From Nocardia fluminea (GTDB lineage: Bacteria; Actinomycetota; Actinomycetes; Mycobacteriales; Mycobacteriaceae): a stretch of 64,000 nt of DNA. Position 1 is the stretch's first letter; each line of letters starts with the position of its first letter. The notes beneath the pieces were generated by a model that was not told the origin of the DNA, did no database searches, and was given only the letters and a program-made list of their open reading frames with translations. Shown here piece by piece: positions 46,032-54,568 of the stretch. The stretch lies in NCBI RefSeq assembly GCF_002846365.1, contig NZ_PJMW01000002.1:5642001-5706000 (forward strand), given 5' to 3'. A program made the position numbers and the translations under genes.

Positions 46032-47591
46032 GTGCCCGTGAGACCGATGGGCAATGCGCCGGGCGGGACGGCGCGACCGCGTGTCGCTCTGACCGCAGTC
46101 GCTGTAGTGGTATTCGTGACCTTTCTCGACACCACCGTCGTCAGTGTGGCGCTGGGGGACATTCGGCGTGACCTCAGCGCGGACGTGAGCGCTCTGCAGT
46201 GGGTGGTCAATGCCTACACGGTGGTGTTCGCCGGGCTGATGCTGGCCGGGGGGTCGCTCGGGGACCGCTGGGGGCGCAAGCGGGTGATGATCGTCGGCTT
46301 GGTGATCTTCTGTGCCGGGTCGGTGGTGTCGGCGCTCGCGAGCAGCGTCGCGGTACTCATCGCCGGTCGCGCGATCATGGGGCTCGGCGCGGCGGCATCG
46401 GAGCCGGGAACACTGTCGGTACTTCGGCACATCTTCCCCGACGACCGGACTCGCGCGAAGGCGATCGGGGTGTGGGCCGCGGTGTCGGGCCTGGCCCTGG
46501 CCGCAGGCCCGGTGCTGGGTGGCGTCCTGGTCCACACGTACGGGTGGCGCTCGATCTTCTGGTTCAACCTGGTGATCGCCGCGGTGGCGCTCGCCGCGGC
46601 CCTGTGGTCGATTCCCGAGAGCGCGGATCCGCGCCCCGAGCCGATCGATTGGGCCGGAGCCCTGCTGGGCGCGACAGCATTCGGGTCGGTGATCTACGCC
46701 GCGACCGTCGGTCAGGACCTGGGCTACACCGCACCGTCGGTGCTCGCGCTGTTCGCGGTCGGTGGCCTCGCGTTCGCCGGCTTCATCGCCGTCGAATTGC
46801 GGGCACGCGCACCCATGCTCGACTTCCGCTATCTGCGCCTACCCGCCGTGCGCAGCGCGTTGGTGGTCGCCTTCGCGGTCTACTTCGGCATCTTCTCGAT
46901 CTTCTTCTTCACCGCGCTGTACCTGCAGGTGATGCAGTCCTATTCTGCTGCGCGCACTGCCACGGTCTTCGCGCCGATGGCTGCCACGATCGTGCTCGGG
47001 TCACTGGTCGCGGGCTATTGGGTGGCCAGGCGAGGCGCTCGCACGCCGATGATCCTGGGCTGTGTGGTCGGTGCGGGCGGGATCCTGCTCACCCGCCACA
47101 TGCTGTCCGGAACACTGCACGATCCCGCGCTGTCCGCGGCGATGGCGGTGGCGGGCTTCGGTTTCGGTATCGCGGTGGTGCCGCTCACCTCGGCGGTGAT
47201 GTCGGGCGTCCCGTCCGAACACTCGGGAATGGCCGCCGCGGTGACCAATACGATGCGTCAGGTCGGTTCGGCGTTCGGTGTGGCGGTACTCGGTGCGCTC
47301 GTGAGTGGGTTCCTGACCGCGGACCTGAAGGCGCGCATGAACGAGCTGGGTCTGCCGACCTCGCTGCAGCCGGACGCCATCCACGCCGTGGAACTCGGCA
47401 AGATTCCCGAGGGCGTGGATATCGGCCCCTACCTGAAATACCTGTCGAAGGTTTCCGAGGTGCTCAACGCGGGCAAGGCGGCGTTCCATCACGGACTCGA
47501 CGTCGCGCTGCTCGTTTCGGCGTTGATGATCCTCGCCGCGGCGGCGTTCACCGCCGTCGACGCGGCACGTCACCGCGAGAAGATCACCTAG
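46032..47591 (+). CDS. MFS drug efflux transporter, DHA2 (EmrB/QacA) type
   Basis: The 519-residue protein has 14 membrane helices with FLDTTVVSVALGDIRRDLSADVSALQWVVNAYTV in helix 1-2, the loop GGSLGDRWGRKRVMI, and the helix-5 motif WAAVSGLALAAGPVLGGVLV. It should export drugs or lipophilic compounds by proton antiport. GTG 46032, GTG 46038 and ATG 46047 are possible starts. No regulator is adjacent. A strong terminator follows. Confidence 0.9.
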   Translation: MPVRPMGNAPGGTARPRVALTAVAVVVFVTFLDTTVVSVALGDIRRDLSADVSALQWVVNAYTVVFAGLMLAGGSLGDRWGRKRVMIVGLVIFCAGSVVSALASSVAVLIAGRAIMGLGAAASEPGTLSVLRHIFPDDRTRAKAIGVWAAVSGLALAAGPVLGGVLVHTYGWRSIFWFNLVIAAVALAAALWSIPESADPRPEPIDWAGALLGATAFGSVIYAATVGQDLGYTAPSVLALFAVGGLAFAGFIAVELRARAPMLDFRYLRLPAVRSALVVAFAVYFGIFSIFFFTALYLQVMQSYSAARTATVFAPMAATIVLGSLVAGYWVARRGARTPMILGCVVGAGGILLTRHMLSGTLHDPALSAAMAVAGFGFGIAVVPLTSAVMSGVPSEHSGMAAAVTNTMRQVGSAFGVAVLGALVSGFLTADLKARMNELGLPTSLQPDAIHAVELGKIPEGVDIGPYLKYLSKVSEVLNAGKAAFHHGLDVALLVSALMILAAAAFTAVDAARHREKIT

Positions 47592-47618
47592 CGGACAGCG
47601 GCTCCCGGGCCCGACGGT

Positions 47619-47649
47619 TTCCGGCCGACGCGAGGCGCGTCGGCCGGAA
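47619..47649. terminator. Bidirectional terminator, 14-bp stem
   Basis: TTCCGGCCGACGCG and its exact complement surround a 3-base loop between the convergent MFS gene and the BP74-like gene. Confidence 0.8.
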
Positions 47650-47655
47650 CCGGTG

Positions 47656-48006
47656 TCAGGCGCTGACGGAGGCTGTCACCTCACGAGTCAGGCGCGACGA
47701 CCACGGACACCAGAAACAACCGGGCAAGAAGGCCCCACACGCCTCGTCGAGGTGATCCTCGGTGTAGACGATGCTCGAGTCGCAGACCTCGATGGCCATG
47801 GTGAAGAACGTGATGGTGTCGGGATCGAGGTGGAAATTCCACCCCGGGTTATAGCTCTGCGCTGTCTTGCGGATCCGGCCCATGACATGAATCGACATCG
47901 TCTCTTCGCCGGACAGGATCCGTCGCGCCTCCTCGATCCGTTGTTCGTTGTTCAGCTGGAAAACGAATTCTTTTCCGCTGTAGTCGGTGAATGCAAAGAG
48001 CGCCAT
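47656..48006 (-). CDS. BP74-related protein
   Basis: The 116-residue protein matches the small family named after Dictyostelium BP74: AFTDYSGKEFVFQLNNEQRIEEARRILSG, then HVMGRI, the NPGWNFHLDPDTITFFTMAIEVCD core, and GAFLPGCFWCPWSSRL at the end. The family occurs in amoebae and scattered bacteria; its biochemical role is not known to me. ATG 48006 follows a GGGGAAA site. No signal peptide. The region upstream is lower in GC than its surroundings and contains a perfect dyad. Confidence 0.8.
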   Translation of the reverse strand: MALFAFTDYSGKEFVFQLNNEQRIEEARRILSGEETMSIHVMGRIRKTAQSYNPGWNFHLDPDTITFFTMAIEVCDSSIVYTEDHLDEACGAFLPGCFWCPWSSRLTREVTASVSA

Positions 48007-48107
48007 GACATTTCCCCTTGGTCGATGTGTTCGGCTAGCGGGAGTCGAGCGTGTTGCGAGGTCGAGTGTATCGGCGGATTGGCGACGGTATGAGCGCATT
48101 GCGAATG

Positions 48108-48132
48108 AAATCCATTGGGAAACAATGGATTT
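48108..48132. promoter_or_regulatory. Perfect AT-rich inverted repeat
   Basis: AAATCCATTG and CAATGGATTT flank a 5-base spacer. It lies about 100 bases before the BP74-like gene and 49 bases after the stop of the MauE-redoxin gene, so it may be an operator for the former or a terminator for the latter. AT-rich dyads are rare in this DNA. Confidence 0.5.
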
Positions 48133-48180
48133 AGGGAATGGGTTGGTTTCTGTCGGCGAAACGGGGCGGTATGGGAGCGG

Positions 48181-49212
48181 TTATCGGCGCGTCCCTGAGG
48201 CGAGCTCGTCGCGACCGGGTGATCGCCGCCGCGCCTCCGTCTTAGCGGTGGTGATCAGCTCACGCACCGCGATGGCACCCCGTGCTACCGCACCCGCGAC
48301 CCGCCCGTCCGCGCCGATCAGTACCGCCGATGGCGTTCCCCGGACCCGATAGCGAAGCGCGGCCTCGTTGCCCTGTTGCACGAGAACCGGGATATCGCCC
48401 ACTTGGTGCGCACGGCCCCAGGCGGTGTGCTCGGCGAGATCGCCGTTGCCGACCAGCACGATCGTCAACGTCTCACGCACCCGCGCCTGCCATCGGGGCA
48501 GCTCGCGCGCCAGTGCCGCGCACATCTCGCATCCCGGATGGACGAACACGAGCAGGACCGCTTTCCCCGGCGCGAGCAAGGACACCAGGTCGATCCGGCC
48601 ACCCTCGTCCGCCAGCAACTCGAACTCCGGTGCCACCGCGCCGACCGGCAGACCCTCGGCACCGAGGGTCGACAGGGCCTGTTCGTCCACCCGTCGACGC
48701 AGTGCGCGCACCTGCCCGAGTGTCCAGATCAGCACGACTGCCAGTGCCACGATCAGCGCGAGTCCTACGCCGCCCTCGACGGGCAGGCCGGCGGGAACCC
48801 AGGGGTAGCGCAGCGCGCCGACTGTGACCAGCCCGGCGAGCGCCAGCAGTAGCCCGTTACGTACCAGCGTGGTGGGTCCGATGGGCGCCGCACTCGCCGC
48901 GCCGAAACAGGAGCAGCTCGGGTGCTCGCCCCGCAGCAGCAAGCGCGCGATCACCGCGGTGAACGCCGCGAGCAGCAGCGCCGACGCCGCGCCCGCGACG
49001 GCCGCCGTCCACGGCAGCAGCAACCCCGCGGCCACCAGTCCCTCTGCGGCCGGCAACCCGATCGCCACCGCGGGGACCCATCTGATGCCTATCCCGAAAT
49101 CGAGTAGTGCCTTTCGTGTCGCGGGCCCGTCCGCCAACTTTCCCCATGTCGACAGCCCGAAAGCCCCGGCCAGTACCAATCGCGAACCCCACACTCCGTA
49201 TTCGATCAGCAT
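48181..49212 (-). CDS. MauE-type membrane protein fused to a redoxin (TlpA-like) domain
   Basis: The 343-residue protein has four membrane helices of the MauE/DoxX type (LVLAGAFGLSTWGKLADG, WVPAVAIGLPAAEGLVAAGLLLPW, ASALLLAAFTAVIARLLLRGEHPSCSCFG, LLLALAGLVTVGALRYPWV) with the conserved CSCFG, then a linker helix and a thioredoxin-like domain with GAVAPEFELLADEGGRIDL and the CxxC HPGCEMC. Such proteins move reducing power across the membrane or assist folding of exported disulfide proteins. Fusion of the two parts in one chain is seen in several actinobacteria. Confidence 0.8.
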   Translation of the reverse strand: MLIEYGVWGSRLVLAGAFGLSTWGKLADGPATRKALLDFGIGIRWVPAVAIGLPAAEGLVAAGLLLPWTAAVAGAASALLLAAFTAVIARLLLRGEHPSCSCFGAASAAPIGPTTLVRNGLLLALAGLVTVGALRYPWVPAGLPVEGGVGLALIVALAVVLIWTLGQVRALRRRVDEQALSTLGAEGLPVGAVAPEFELLADEGGRIDLVSLLAPGKAVLLVFVHPGCEMCAALARELPRWQARVRETLTIVLVGNGDLAEHTAWGRAHQVGDIPVLVQQGNEAALRYRVRGTPSAVLIGADGRVAGAVARGAIAVRELITTAKTEARRRSPGRDELASGTRR

Positions 49213-49353
49213 GGCGGCACCATCCCACAGCTGAAGCGGTCTGAAAGATGATTCGCTGGAACGGCTTTCACCACGCGAGTTCCTCGGTGGACACGGCGAG
49301 TCGCGAGGTCGTTCGCGCGGTGGGTCGTGGTGCCGGGGCGGGTGTTCGTACTC

Positions 49354-49374
49354 GAGAGTAACCATGTTACTCTC
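49354..49374. promoter_or_regulatory. Perfect 21-bp palindrome upstream of secretory lipase
   Basis: GAGAGTAAC, CAT, GTTACTCTC: 9-bp arms fully matched. It lies 100 bases before the lipase start and 142 bases before the divergent MauE-redoxin start. This is a very good TetR-type operator candidate; the TetR gene at 50897 is the nearest regulator. Confidence 0.65.
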
Positions 49375-49473
49375 TGTCGGCGCTGGTGTGACAGGCATCA
49401 TGATCTGGTTCTCCGGCGACTTGGGTCACCGCGGCGACGGCGCCGTTCGGTGATGACGACGGAAAGGTTCTCG

Positions 49474-50799
49474 ATGAAGCGACAGGATCTTCGACGGGTG
49501 TGGCCGCGTGCCGGACGCGTCGTGGCGATCATGGTCTTGGCCGGTGCGATGGCGGCCACCGGTGTGGTGACCCGCACGGGCGACGCGTCGGCCGAGCCCG
49601 TCGCCGCGTTCTACACACCGCCGGACCGGATTCCGCAGGAACCGGGCGCGATCATCAAGACAGCTCCGATGACCTTGTTCATGACTCCGCCCACCGAGCA
49701 GGGATGGCCGGGCAAGGCGCAGCACGTGATGTACACGTCGCGACTCCAGGACGGATCCCCGGTCGCGGTGAGCGGCACCTACCTCGAGCCGACCGGCCCG
49801 TGGCAGGGCGCGGGTCCGCGGCCCACCGTGGTGATCGGCCCCGGCACATCGGGCCAGGGCGACCGGTGCGCGATGTCTATGGCGTTCTCGACCGGACTGG
49901 CGGTGTCGGTCGAACAGCTGGGGATATCGGCGAACCAGGAGCTGCCGTCGTCGGTGGTGTGGAGTGGCCTGGGCGCACGCGTGCTGGTAACCGACTATGT
50001 CGGCCTCGGCACACCCGGCATCCACACCTACGCCAACCGGTTCGAGAGCGGGCAAGCGATTCTCGACGGTGTGCGCGCGGCCAATAATCTGGGCGGTGTC
50101 GGACCGGAGACGCCGGTCGTGCTCTGGGGCTATTCCCAGGGCGGCGGCGCCACCGCGGCCGCCGCGGAGATGAAGCCGAGCTACGCGCCGGAACTGAACC
50201 TCAAAGGCACCTGGGCCGGCGGCCCGGTGGCCGACCTCACCGCGATCCTGGAGAAGATCGACGGGGCGCTGATCGGCGGTGCGATCGGGTTCGCCGTGAA
50301 CGGCATGCTCGCGCGCTATCCCGAGCTGCAGCGGGCGGTCGACCGTGTCCTCAGCCCGTCGGGGCGCGCCATGCTCGACACGCTCAGCGATGCCTGCATC
50401 GCTGACATCATCACGCGCCATCCCTTCCTGAAGACCGAGACGCTGACCAGGGACGGCCGACCGCTGTTGGCTCACCTCGCCGAAATGCCCGAAGCCACAC
50501 CGGTATTGGCGGAGCTGCGCATCGGCAACTCCGCCCCGGCGGCGCCCGTGCTGATCACCAGCGGCCGCAACGACGACACCGTCCCCTACGGGCAGGCCCG
50601 TCGGCTCGCCGAGGACTGGTGCGCCAAGGGCGCGACGGTGACCTTCCGGACGAACGAGCTCCCGCCGATCCTGCCCGGAACCACCATTCCGAATCACTTC
50701 GGACCTGAGATCATCGACGGCTTCGGTCCCGACAACGCGTTCACCTATCTACTCGATCGCCTCGCGGACAAGCCGGTCTCCGGCTGCAGCATCGACTGA
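49474..50799 (+). CDS. Secretory lipase (LIP family)
   Basis: The 441-residue protein has a signal peptide (VVAIMVLAGAMAATGVV) and the alpha/beta-hydrolase of the secretory lipase family. The nucleophile is Ser221 in WGYSQGGG, the acid is in SGRNDDTVPY, and the His is in IPNHFGPE. It should be exported and hydrolyse triacylglycerol or other esters. ATG 49474 lies behind GGAAAGG; ATG 49453 is in frame and possible. A palindromic operator lies upstream and a fragment of a GMC oxidase gene follows the stop. Confidence 0.88.
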   Translation: MKRQDLRRVWPRAGRVVAIMVLAGAMAATGVVTRTGDASAEPVAAFYTPPDRIPQEPGAIIKTAPMTLFMTPPTEQGWPGKAQHVMYTSRLQDGSPVAVSGTYLEPTGPWQGAGPRPTVVIGPGTSGQGDRCAMSMAFSTGLAVSVEQLGISANQELPSSVVWSGLGARVLVTDYVGLGTPGIHTYANRFESGQAILDGVRAANNLGGVGPETPVVLWGYSQGGGATAAAAEMKPSYAPELNLKGTWAGGPVADLTAILEKIDGALIGGAIGFAVNGMLARYPELQRAVDRVLSPSGRAMLDTLSDACIADIITRHPFLKTETLTRDGRPLLAHLAEMPEATPVLAELRIGNSAPAAPVLITSGRNDDTVPYGQARRLAEDWCAKGATVTFRTNELPPILPGTTIPNHFGPEIIDGFGPDNAFTYLLDRLADKPVSGCSID

Positions 50800-50804
50800 A
50801 CAAG

Positions 50805-50866
50805 GGTCTCCAGGACCACCGCGTGCTGGTGATCGGGTCGGGGTTCGGCGGCGGCGTGAGTGCGCC
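50805..50866 (+). pseudogene. Relic of a GMC oxidoreductase N-terminus
   Basis: Eight bases after the lipase stop the frame reads LQDHRVLVIGSGFGGGVSA, the FAD-binding start of GMC oxidases such as the ChoD-like protein at 7188. Beyond this the frame turns into unrelated residues and runs into the TetR promoter. It is therefore the stub of a deleted gene that once followed the lipase. Confidence 0.55.
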
Positions 50867-50896
50867 GCCGCCGGGCAACGCCGACGCGACGAGTCG

Positions 50897-51583
50897 ATGG
50901 ACTACTGTGACGTGGTGGCTAGAAAGGGCGATGGTGATCCCGCGCGCAAGATCACCGAAACCACCCTGTCGTTGCTCGAATCGGAAGGGTACGACGCGGT
51001 TCAGCTGCGCCGGGTGGCTCGCATCGCCCAGGTCTCACTGACCACGGTCTACAAGCTGTACCCCACCCGCGACGAACTCGTCCTCGCCGCTGTCGCGCAG
51101 TGGATGGCCACGAACACCTACACCCGGCTCGACCCGCCGGGGGTCGACGAGTCGCTCGCCGATGTGCTGAAGCGAGTGACCCGCTACGTGTTCGAGCCGT
51201 GGGAGCGTCACCCCCGGATGCTGGCAGCCTATTCGCGCGCTCGGTCCGGTCCGGGCGGGCAGCGACTCGACGCACAGGGTTTCGCCGCGGTGTTGCCCGC
51301 GGTGGGCACGATGTTCGCCAGCCTCGACGAGGAATACGCCGCCGATCTCGCGCTCGTGCTGACCAATATGGTCTACGCCCTGCTGGGACGTTTCGCGAAC
51401 GGTGACCTCGAGATCACCGAGATCCTGCCCGCGCTCGAACGCGCCATCGGCCGGCTGACCCAGAACAACGCTCCCTTCGCCGCGGCCGCCGAGCGGACCG
51501 CCGGTGCCGATGCGACGCCGTTCGAGTGGGTGTCCGGTTTCAGTTCGCCCTACACCCCCGGCGCCGAAGCCGACGGGCCGTAA
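50897..51583 (+). CDS. TetR-family transcriptional regulator
   Basis: The 228-residue protein has the TetR helix-turn-helix GYDAVQLRRVARIAQVSLTTVYKLYPTRDELVLAAV (about 31-66) and a helical C-terminal domain with LVLTNMVYALLGRFANGDLE, a pattern also seen in KstR-group lipid regulators. ATG 50897 or nearby GTG codons at 50912/50915 may start it. It probably controls the lipase through the palindrome at 49354; a binding site next to its own start is not evident. Confidence 0.85.
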   Translation: MDYCDVVARKGDGDPARKITETTLSLLESEGYDAVQLRRVARIAQVSLTTVYKLYPTRDELVLAAVAQWMATNTYTRLDPPGVDESLADVLKRVTRYVFEPWERHPRMLAAYSRARSGPGGQRLDAQGFAAVLPAVGTMFASLDEEYAADLALVLTNMVYALLGRFANGDLEITEILPALERAIGRLTQNNAPFAAAAERTAGADATPFEWVSGFSSPYTPGAEADGP

Positions 51584-51697
51584 CCGGTGGGAAACGTTTT
51601 CACGGCGCACCGGAGCAGTTCAAGCTTTGGCAATCGCGACACGGAACTCTGAGGACTCGGCACCAACGCCGATGTCCAGCAGGAGGAGTCCGAGCGG

Positions 51698-52903
51698 ATG
51701 GATCGCCTGAACCAGGAGTTCAGCCGGCGCAGTGTGCTGTGTGCCGCGGGGGCGGCGATCGCGCTGACGGCGGTGGCGCAGCCGTCTCAGGCAGGGACGA
51801 TCACCCGCAGATACTCGGCCGACATCGGTCCGGGGGAGCGGGCGGACCTGGCCGAACAGGCGATCGTGCGGCGGCACGTGCACTCGCTGCTCGGGCTGCC
51901 CGACTATCGCCTCGGAGTGCTTGCCTGGCCCGCGGATCTGGCGGAGCGGTCGATGCTCGGCAGATGGTGTTACTGGTGGCAAGCGCACCTGCTCGACTGT
52001 GCGATCGACGCCGCGCACCGAACCCGCACTCCCGACCGTATCGATCGGGTCGTCGCCCTCGCACGCGGGATCCGGGTCCGCAATGTCACCGGGTGGACCA
52101 ACCGGTACTACGACGACATGGGTTGGTTGGCGCTGGCACTCGAGCGTGCCGAGCGGCTGCTCGACGTGCGGTTCGGCAACGCGATCGGGAGTCTGCGCGA
52201 TGCCTTGCTCGACGGCTGGAATCCGGACGTGGGCGCGGTGCCGTGGCGCGACGGTGACGACTTCTACAACACGCCCGCGATCGGCCCGACCGGCCTCGCG
52301 TTCGCGCGCCTCGGCGAGCTTTCCCGCGCCGTCCAGCTGGCCGACTTCCTGCACACCCGATTGCGCGACACCGACAGCGGCCTGATCTACGACGGGGTCC
52401 ACGAGCCCGGCGGGCGGCTGGATCGCACCCTCCACACCTACTGTCAGGGGGTGACCATCGGGCTGGAAGCCGAATTGGCGCAGCGCACAGGCGAATCGGT
52501 GCATCGTGCCCGTGCGGCAGCGCTGATCGCCGCGGTCGAGCACCGGCTCACCGACGAGGGCGTGATCATCGCCGCCGCCGGAAACGATTCCGGGCTGTTC
52601 ATGGGAATCTTCGCGCGCTTTCTCGCCGAAGCCGCACTGTCGCTGGACAACACGACCGCGGCGGCGATCGTGCACGCGTCCGCGCGGGCGGCGTGGGAGA
52701 ACCGGGTGGACGTGAACGGACTGCCCCTGTTCGGCGCGGATTGGACTCGCCCGGTGACGGTGCCCGAACATCCGGGGACCTTTCTCCAGCTCGCCGACGC
52801 GTCCGCCGCGTCCTCGGTGAACCTGAGCCGGGATCTGTCGGTGCAGCTGAGCGCATGGATGCTGCTCGAAGCGGATTACCGGCTCACCGCCGCCGGTCAT
52901 TGA
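51698..52903 (+). CDS. Glycoside hydrolase family 76 protein (alpha-1,6-mannanase type), Tat-exported
   Basis: The 401-residue protein has a twin-arginine signal (FSRRSVLCAAGAAIALTAVA) and a GH76 (alpha/alpha)6 barrel. The adjacent catalytic aspartates are D139-D140 in NRYYDDMGWLALALER. GH76 enzymes cleave alpha-1,6-mannan backbones, here perhaps in lipomannan or in external mannan. Export folded through Tat is likely. No neighbour suggests a pathway. Confidence 0.82.
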   Translation: MDRLNQEFSRRSVLCAAGAAIALTAVAQPSQAGTITRRYSADIGPGERADLAEQAIVRRHVHSLLGLPDYRLGVLAWPADLAERSMLGRWCYWWQAHLLDCAIDAAHRTRTPDRIDRVVALARGIRVRNVTGWTNRYYDDMGWLALALERAERLLDVRFGNAIGSLRDALLDGWNPDVGAVPWRDGDDFYNTPAIGPTGLAFARLGELSRAVQLADFLHTRLRDTDSGLIYDGVHEPGGRLDRTLHTYCQGVTIGLEAELAQRTGESVHRARAAALIAAVEHRLTDEGVIIAAAGNDSGLFMGIFARFLAEAALSLDNTTAAAIVHASARAAWENRVDVNGLPLFGADWTRPVTVPEHPGTFLQLADASAASSVNLSRDLSVQLSAWMLLEADYRLTAAGH

Positions 52904-52940
52904 CCTCGTTCGGTAACTGATCGACGAGCCGTGCAGCGGC

Positions 52941-53414
52941 TCAGGGCATTTCGACGGTCTCAGCCCTGGCGATCTCGTTGATCGCGCGCTGAACCACCTG
53001 ATCCGGTGGCGTCCGGGAGAGATCAGCGAGGTAGTCGATCAGCAGCACCGCCGCTGGCTGAGGGCTTGTGCGTTCGCGGTCGGGTTCGGCCTCCTCGTCG
53101 ATCCCGAGAGCCCCGGCGAGCGCGCTGAAGACCGCGGCCGCGTCGAGTCTAGGCAGCCACGGCGCTGCTCGGCGCACCACTGATTCCAGCACGGCGCGTA
53201 CATCGTCGCCGGTGAGACCGTCCGGATGCGCGATCTCGAGCAGTTCCCGCACGATCGCGGCCAGCACCGCGGTGACCTGATCGGCGGGTAGTTCGGCCAG
53301 ATCCGCGGTCGCCGCGTCGAAGCCGGATTCGTCAGCGGCCCGCGCCGAGGTAACGGCGGCCTCGATGGTGGTCGCGATCGCGCGGGCTGACGAAGGCCAC
53401 TCGGACGGCCACAT
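52941..53414 (-). CDS. Hypothetical protein, small helical
   Basis: The 157-residue protein starts at an ATG behind GAGGAG. It is almost entirely helical (IATTIEAAVTSARAADESGFDAATADLAELPADQVTAVLAAIVRELLEIA) without membrane segments or known motifs. The start region on the minus strand contains CTACGC at 53477-53482, resembling half of the dyad shared by the next genes, so it may belong to the same regulon. Function unknown. Confidence 0.6.
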   Translation of the reverse strand: MWPSEWPSSARAIATTIEAAVTSARAADESGFDAATADLAELPADQVTAVLAAIVRELLEIAHPDGLTGDDVRAVLESVVRRAAPWLPRLDAAAVFSALAGALGIDEEAEPDRERTSPQPAAVLLIDYLADLSRTPPDQVVQRAINEIARAETVEMP

Positions 53415-53568
53415 GGGTAGTTCTCCTCGCGGGTCGGTGCGTGCCTCGCCTACCGTTCGGTCGCGGGCTGGTGTCAGCGTAGTCACCCGGCGGGTAACCG
53501 CACACTCGCTCGGCGTCCACGACGAAGACATCCCCTGACCCGGCCCGGCCGCGCCCACACCTGATCGG

Positions 53569-53580
53569 GTAGCGCCCTAC
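53569..53580 (+). promoter_or_regulatory. GTAG-N4-CTAC dyad 1, upstream of astacin gene
   Basis: GTAG CGCC CTAC lies 93 bases before ATG 53673 and is followed by TCACG. Bases 53559-53580 match 21 of 22 bases of 57777-57798 on the other strand, in front of the CYTH gene. Confidence 0.65.
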
Positions 53581-53672
53581 TCACGCGCGCCGGAGGTGTG
53601 ACGGGCCACGCTTTCCCAGGAGAGGCGACGGATTCCACCGTCGTCGACTCCGACACAGGAAGCGCGACCGCC

Positions 53673-54458
53673 ATGATCATCGACGACACCGTTCGGCATG
53701 CCATCGACCTCGACGCCACCGGCGAATTCCGTTCCGGTCCGGAGGCGGGCTCCGCACCGGTCGGCAGCGTGGCGCACGGGGTGCGCGAACTGCGCTACGC
53801 GGCGGTCGACGATCTCGCGATCTTCGAGGGCGACATCGTGCTCGGCACCGTCGAGGAACTCGACGCCCGTCGCGGGCAGGAAGGCGCGGCGATCTCCGGT
53901 GCGGTATTCCGCTGGCCTGATGCCGTGGTCCCCGTCGAGGTCGACCCGGCTCTGCCCGCGCCGCGGCGAGTGTTCGACGCGATCGCGCACTGGCACGCAC
54001 GCACCAGGATCCGGTTCGTCCCGCGTACCGGCGCCCATGGCGACTTCGTCCGGTTCGTGCCGAGTACATCGAGCCGTTCACCGGTAGGGCGGCAAGGTGG
54101 GCGGCAGACGATCGAACTCGCCGCCGCCGCGCCCGTGGGCACCGTGATCCACGAGATGGGGCACGCGCTCGGACTCTGGCACGAACAGAGCAGGGAAGAC
54201 CGGGCCAACTTCATCGCGGTACGGCTGGACCGGGTCGACCCGGCCCACCGGCACAACTTCGATCAGCACATCACCGACGGCGACGACGTCGGCGGCTACG
54301 ACTTCGGCTCGATCATGCACTACCCCGCTACAGCGTTCAGCATCACCGGGCAGGCGACGATCCTCGCGCGCGTGCCCGTGCCGCCCGGCGTGACGATGGG
54401 GCAGCGCTCCGCGCTGTCGGCCGGCGATGTGAACGCCGCCCACACGATCTATCCGTGA
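53673..54458 (+). CDS. Astacin-type (M12) zinc metallopeptidase
   Basis: The 261-residue protein contains the full metzincin zinc motif HEMGHALGLWHE (H160, E161, H164, H170) and the Met-turn SIMHY (213-217), whose Tyr217 is the fifth astacin ligand. Upstream segments EGDIVLGTVEELD and RWPDAVVPVEVDPALP are typical of bacterial astacin proteins. There is no signal peptide and no Cys pair, so it appears cytosolic. ATG 53673 is supported by the promoter dyad lying at the same distance as in the CYTH gene; a GTG at 53598 would add 25 residues but its Shine-Dalgarno site is too close. Confidence 0.83.
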   Translation: MIIDDTVRHAIDLDATGEFRSGPEAGSAPVGSVAHGVRELRYAAVDDLAIFEGDIVLGTVEELDARRGQEGAAISGAVFRWPDAVVPVEVDPALPAPRRVFDAIAHWHARTRIRFVPRTGAHGDFVRFVPSTSSRSPVGRQGGRQTIELAAAAPVGTVIHEMGHALGLWHEQSREDRANFIAVRLDRVDPAHRHNFDQHITDGDDVGGYDFGSIMHYPATAFSITGQATILARVPVPPGVTMGQRSALSAGDVNAAHTIYP

Positions 54459-54488
54459 CATCGCGCAGTACCCCAGCGGCGAATTCGA

Positions 54489-54500
54489 GTGGTCCACTAC
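54489..54500 (+). promoter_or_regulatory. GTAG-N4-CTAC dyad 2, upstream of protease-hydrolase gene
   Basis: GTGG TCCA CTAC (one deviation from the dyad) followed by TCGTG lies 69 bases before the start at 54569. Confidence 0.6.
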
Positions 54501-54568
54501 TCGTGCTCGGCACCGCACGTACGCCCACGCTGAAAATCCCAGCACACATTCTCCGGGCGAGGTGACCC

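Noticed and set aside
53598..53672. Earlier GTG start for the astacin gene
   Set aside because: GGAGG is only one base from the GTG, and the dyad-to-start distance then differs strongly from the CYTH gene, which shares the promoter.
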